Shown here: positions 60,688 to 64,000 of the stretch, piece by piece | Numbering within the stretch: position 1 is the stretch's first letter | Layout: each line of letters opens with the position of its first letter | Assembly (NCBI GenBank): GCA_025602915.1 | Contig: JAHLJZ010000075.1 | Coordinates: 49,153 to 113,152 of the forward strand | Length of the DNA stretch: 64,000 bases | Direction: 5' to 3' | From: Paraphysoderma sedebokerense | Lineage: Eukaryota; Blastocladiomycota; Physodermatomycetes; Physodermatales; Physodermataceae | The notes under the pieces: model-generated | Told to the model about the DNA's origin: nothing | The model's input: only the letters and a program-made list of their open reading frames with translations | Databases searched by the model: none | Made by a program: the position numbers and the translations under genes

Positions 60688-61484
60688 ATGGGTCATTTAA
60701 TTTCCAGATATTTGGAAAGGATTACAAGTGAAAGACGGTTCAATATCTTAATGGTAGGATTAGCCGGAGCTGGCAAAACAACTATTTTGAATCGTCTGAA
60801 ATTACCGATCCAGACAGTCGTTCACGACGGTTAGTTCAACCTTCCGACTTACTTGCAGTTCTTCAGGAGATCAGTTTTAACAGTAGAGTGTCAATGCAGA
60901 ACTTGCTGTTGAAACATTGAAGTACAAAAATGTAACGATTATTGCGTTTGATCTGGGAAACTCTTTGGTTAGTTTTTTTAAGTGTGTTCCTGCAGCGTAA
61001 TGGTCAACTGAATTTTGGTCTCATCCTCATTTTCCATTGTTTGTAGCATTTGCGGTTCGTGAGACGTTGTATGTATCCAATAAGCAGAGAGGCCATATCG
61101 AACTGAATATTGAATATCTGACCCAACCCCAATTTATTTTCATTCATAGACTATAAAAGAACTCAAGCAATTATTTATGTTGTGGATTCCAATGATGTGT
61201 TTACTGATTATTTTACTCATGCACGCGCGGAATTACATAAACTGCTCAAGGAAGAAGACCTGACCAACTCATTATTGCTTGTTATGGCGAATAAGCAGGA
61301 TTGTCTACATGTGATTAACACAGATGAAATGACTGATAAGCTGCAATTGAGAGAAATTGTGGGAACAGATTGGTTTATTCAAGGTACATGCGCTACCTCT
61401 GGTCATGGAATAGATGATGGATTGAGCTGGTTAGCCAATACGTTAAAAAAGCGGGGATTGAACTTCGTCATTCCGACAGCTTAG
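60688..61484 (+). CDS. Divergent Arf-family GTPase paralogue
   Basis: Exons 60688-60829, 60900-60967, 61047-61068, 61150-61484 match those of the Arf gene 0.6 kb downstream in number and phase. It keeps MGHLIS (myristoylation type), the P-loop GLAGAGKTT, the G4 motif ANKQD and the C-terminal ATSGHG-type motif. It has lost the switch I PTVGFN (reads TVVHDELAV) and switch II DVGGQ (reads DLGNS), so the catalytic Gln and the invariant Gly are absent. The reading frame is intact, so it may be an expressed non-hydrolysing or regulatory paralogue, or an early pseudogene. Confidence 0.85.
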
Positions 61485-62049
61485 TATTCTAGCGTTCTCT
61501 TATGTAGAATATTTTGACAGTAAAATTTATTGTTTAACCGTGGGAATGGAATAAGGCGAAGTGTCCGTACTGCGAGAGACATCGAAACACTGTTGGGTTA
61601 TTGGGTATAATCAAAAATGGCTTTGAACTGTAACAGATTGCCGTAATCAGCTATTATGTAGTCGCTGAAAGCATAACAATACTTCAGAGTCCAACCGCCG
61701 CAACAAATATGGTCTTGTCGATGTAACCGTTTCGACAAAAGTAGATTTCCGACGCAGCAAGCCATGTTTTAAGTCTGAGATGTGATCTTTTCTCATTCGC
61801 GTGGCATTTTGTCAGTAAATGACAGATGTCCGTAGCACTAAGATTCATGAATAGCAGGCTGCCGATACCGCTGCATTCTATTAAATTTCGTTGACAACTC
61901 CGACTGACCACTTTAAATGCTACGACAATTGCCACGTATAGTTTCTCTAATTAATAAGATAATGATGAATATAAAATAAGCACCCAGTCCCCTCAAATTT
62001 TTATCCTTCTTGAAAAAAGAAATCCAATTCATAAAAAACCTTATCTACA
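61485..62049. other. Intergenic region between the two Arf genes
   Basis: No other gene supported. Promoter of the canonical Arf. Confidence 0.6.
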
Positions 62050-62815
62050 ATGGGCCTCTCGATCTCAAGCTTGTTCTCTGGGTTGTGGGGTAAAAAAGAT
62101 ATGAGAATTTTGATGGTCGGCTTGGACGGAGCGGGGAAAACGACCATTTTGTATGCTCTGAAGTTCAACGAGTTGACGCATACAATCCCTACAGTCGGTT
62201 AGTTTCATATTACTATTGCAACGAAAACAAAATTCAACTTAATGAGTCAAATTGAATATTTAGGATTCAATGTTGAAACCATCGAGTACAAGAATGTAAC
62301 GTTCACTATGTGGGATGTAGGCGGTCAGGTATATTCAATGTCAACATTGCCCAAGAACAGCGTCATCTGATTATTAACCATCCCATTTGATTTGTAACCG
62401 TCATATAGGATAAAATCCGACCATTGTGGAGACATTGTAAGTATTTAATGCAAACCATATCTAGTTCTTCATGTATATTAAGTTGACATAATGTGGCATG
62501 ATCTTTCTTCTAGATTTCACAAACACACAGGGAATTATTTATGTTGTGGATTCCAACGATGTTGATCGTATCTCTGAAGCCCGCGACGAGTTGCATAAGT
62601 TGCTGATGGACGATGAACTTGCAAATTCGTTATTACTTGTCTTGGCAAATAAGCAAGATCTACCTAATGCCCTCAACACTGCTGAAATGGCTGATAAATT
62701 AGGATTGAGAGATCTTAGAGGAAGAGATTGGTATATTCAGGCTACTTGCGCAAGCAGCGGTGACGGATTGCATGATGGATTGAGCTGGTTGGTAGAAATG
62801 TTAAAAAAACGTTAA
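62050..62815 (+). CDS. ADP-ribosylation factor (Arf) small GTPase
   Basis: It recruits coat proteins on Golgi membranes. Exons begin at 62050-62197; four exons in all, ending 62815. It has MGLSISS for N-myristoylation, P-loop GLDGAGKTT, switch I IPTVGFNVET, switch [32 protein letters not shown] and [10 protein letters not shown]. About 180 residues, full length. It lies in tandem with a divergent copy. Confidence 0.96.
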
Positions 62816-63168
62816 TTAACATGTTCATCCATTTCCCCACATTATGACTTTTTGATATTTCTAACTTCAATTTTTGCGTTGATTTATGTTAGTTGGATTG
62901 GTGTTGCATGTTTACATAACAAAGTTGTTCTTCTTCATGTTACTTTATGGCATATTCGAATTGACCACGCAATAAATATGAATCATTGTGGTTTGATATC
63001 AAAAATGAATTCATCAGCTGTCACGCTGCTTTATTCGAGAAAATATTTCTGCAAGCATGGTAAATCCTATATTATCAGTCAAGCCTTAAAAGGGCGTGCA
63101 GCGAATATGAATGATGAACATAACATAGAGTACATTTCTCACAACTTTCATCAATACAGCTCCTTTTT
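62816..63168. other. Intergenic 3' flank
   Basis: No gene seen. Separates convergent Arf and the unknown minus-strand gene. Confidence 0.55.
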
Positions 63169-64000
63169 TTACTCCTCCATCACATTATATTTTGTTTCAT
63201 TCTCTGCATCCTGCTTAATCTTCGCTTCTTTTCCAATCTTTTCAGTTCCCCATTCGGTTTCGAGGAATCTATGGAGTGAGAGAGGAATAGAATTGAAATC
63301 TCCTCCGTCTGCTATATATTTCGACAATGCTTGTTGTTTCGCTGCTTCTTCTAACGGATCCATGTGTGCGGACTGTTCGATGTCGCGACGCTTTTGTTTT
63401 TCCTTTCGCCGAATTTGTTGATAACTAGTCCTTTCATGCAAAAAGTGCATTTCACTCATTGTATCCAGCACTTCTGAAAGGTTCCCGCCATTTTTGATGT
63501 ACTGCTGGCATTTTAAGGAATCCGGTCTCAATTTTAGGCCTTTCAATTCCAGAGCTCTTTTCAAATCGTACTTTCTTACAAGCGACGTCTCTTGTATTTT
63601 GACTCTGGAATTGGTTGACAAAGACTCAAGAATCATCTGGGCGCTGCATTGCCAGTCGTCGACAACCATACTGATATTATCCTCCCACTTTACATGTTCT
63701 TTGCTGGGTGCAGTTCCATCACCGCCGGCATCTTTGACAAAGTCTTCGTAATTGATAGACCGCTCTAAGCCAGACAAACCTCTCACATATCCCGCCCATT
63801 TAGAATACGCACCGGTGTATTGATTAGGTTCCGGTCCAAGTAATTCTTTTGCGCCGTTGATAACTGATTGCTTATCAAAAACGATATATCTGAGGACTGC
63901 CAAAAAGCTATCATATGGCGACAAATGTTCTGAAGATTTGGACAGAAATCGCTCGTAGAGGGTTTTAGGGAATGGCTGGGTTATTGGTGTCAGCGAAAGA
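63169..64000 (-). CDS. Unrecognised protein, 5' part beyond the window
   Basis: The minus-strand frame is open from the window edge (LSLTPITQPFPKTLYERFLSK) to a stop at 63169, 277 codons with no start needed inside. The sequence is charged and helical, with Arg/Lys-rich parts (RRKEKQKRRDIEQ), and DGGDFNSIPLSLHRFLETEWG near the end. I see no known domain. It might be a nuclear or coiled-coil protein. Confidence 0.7.
   Translation of the reverse strand, partial: LSLTPITQPFPKTLYERFLSKSSEHLSPYDSFLAVLRYIVFDKQSVINGAKELLGPEPNQYTGAYSKWAGYVRGLSGLERSINYEDFVKDAGGDGTAPSKEHVKWEDNISMVVDDWQCSAQMILESLSTNSRVKIQETSLVRKYDLKRALELKGLKLRPDSLKCQQYIKNGGNLSEVLDTMSEMHFLHERTSYQQIRRKEKQKRRDIEQSAHMDPLEEAAKQQALSKYIADGGDFNSIPLSLHRFLETEWGTEKIGKEAKIKQDAENETKYNVMEE

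Noticed and set aside
1-64000. CRISPR arrays, rRNA genes, prokaryotic operons
   Set aside because: None seen; intron structure shows eukaryotic nuclear DNA.

Overview
The window is nuclear DNA of a eukaryote with compact, intron-rich genes: introns mostly 42-250 nt, GT/GC...AG borders, moderate AT content. The gene set fits a fungus, probably an early-diverging lineage (chytrid- or zygomycete-like): an AA11-type lytic polysaccharide monooxygenase with a C-terminal Cys-rich module, exportin-T, Swp73/BAF60, an aryl-alcohol-type aldo-keto reductase pair and a microsomal P450. Species cannot be fixed from the sequence alone. Exon borders given here were placed by reading frames across GT..AG sites; phases were checked for nearly all genes.

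Layout. 0-6.6 kb is gene-poor: tRNA-Arg(CCG), a degenerate tRNA-Gly-like sequence, two copies of a short terminal-inverted-repeat element, decayed Ty1/copia fragments and degenerate repeats. 6.6-10.4 kb has two tandem aldo-keto reductases, each with a one-base frame break. 11.7-14.9 kb has two tandem secretory FKBP prolyl isomerases sharing a 6-nt microexon. 16.4-18.4 kb has the Fe-S scaffold IscU and a CPYC glutaredoxin in divergent orientation. 18.3-28.3 kb is a ~1.4-kb segmental duplication (glutaredoxin 3' end plus downstream DNA) whose copies flank a ~7-kb island with a trypsin-like protease, a U-box protein and two unrecognised proteins. 28.8-33.2 kb is exportin-T. 34.5-45.1 kb has a small secreted protein, an unknown protein, a P450, a Cys-rich unknown, the AA11 LPMO and Swp73/BAF60. 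46.3-53 kb has a FolE2-type GTP cyclohydrolase, CIA30, D-aminoacyl-tRNA deacylase and a secreted Thr/Pro-rich protein. 53.9-64 kb has a RasGEF, ribosomal protein eS21, an AcpS-type phosphopantetheinyl transferase, a divergent Arf paralogue beside a canonical Arf, and the 3' part of an unknown gene.

Most genes are housekeeping. IscU, glutaredoxin, CIA30 and AcpS all bear on mitochondrial function (Fe-S assembly, complex I assembly, acyl-carrier activation). RasGEF and Arf are signalling and trafficking genes. The most unusual items are the intron-bearing FolE2 gene (a prokaryotic-type family), the conserved 6-nt microexon in both FKBP genes, the island between direct repeats, the Arf paralogue lacking the switch II Gly-Gln, and several one-base frame mismatches that suggest assembly indels or recent gene decay.
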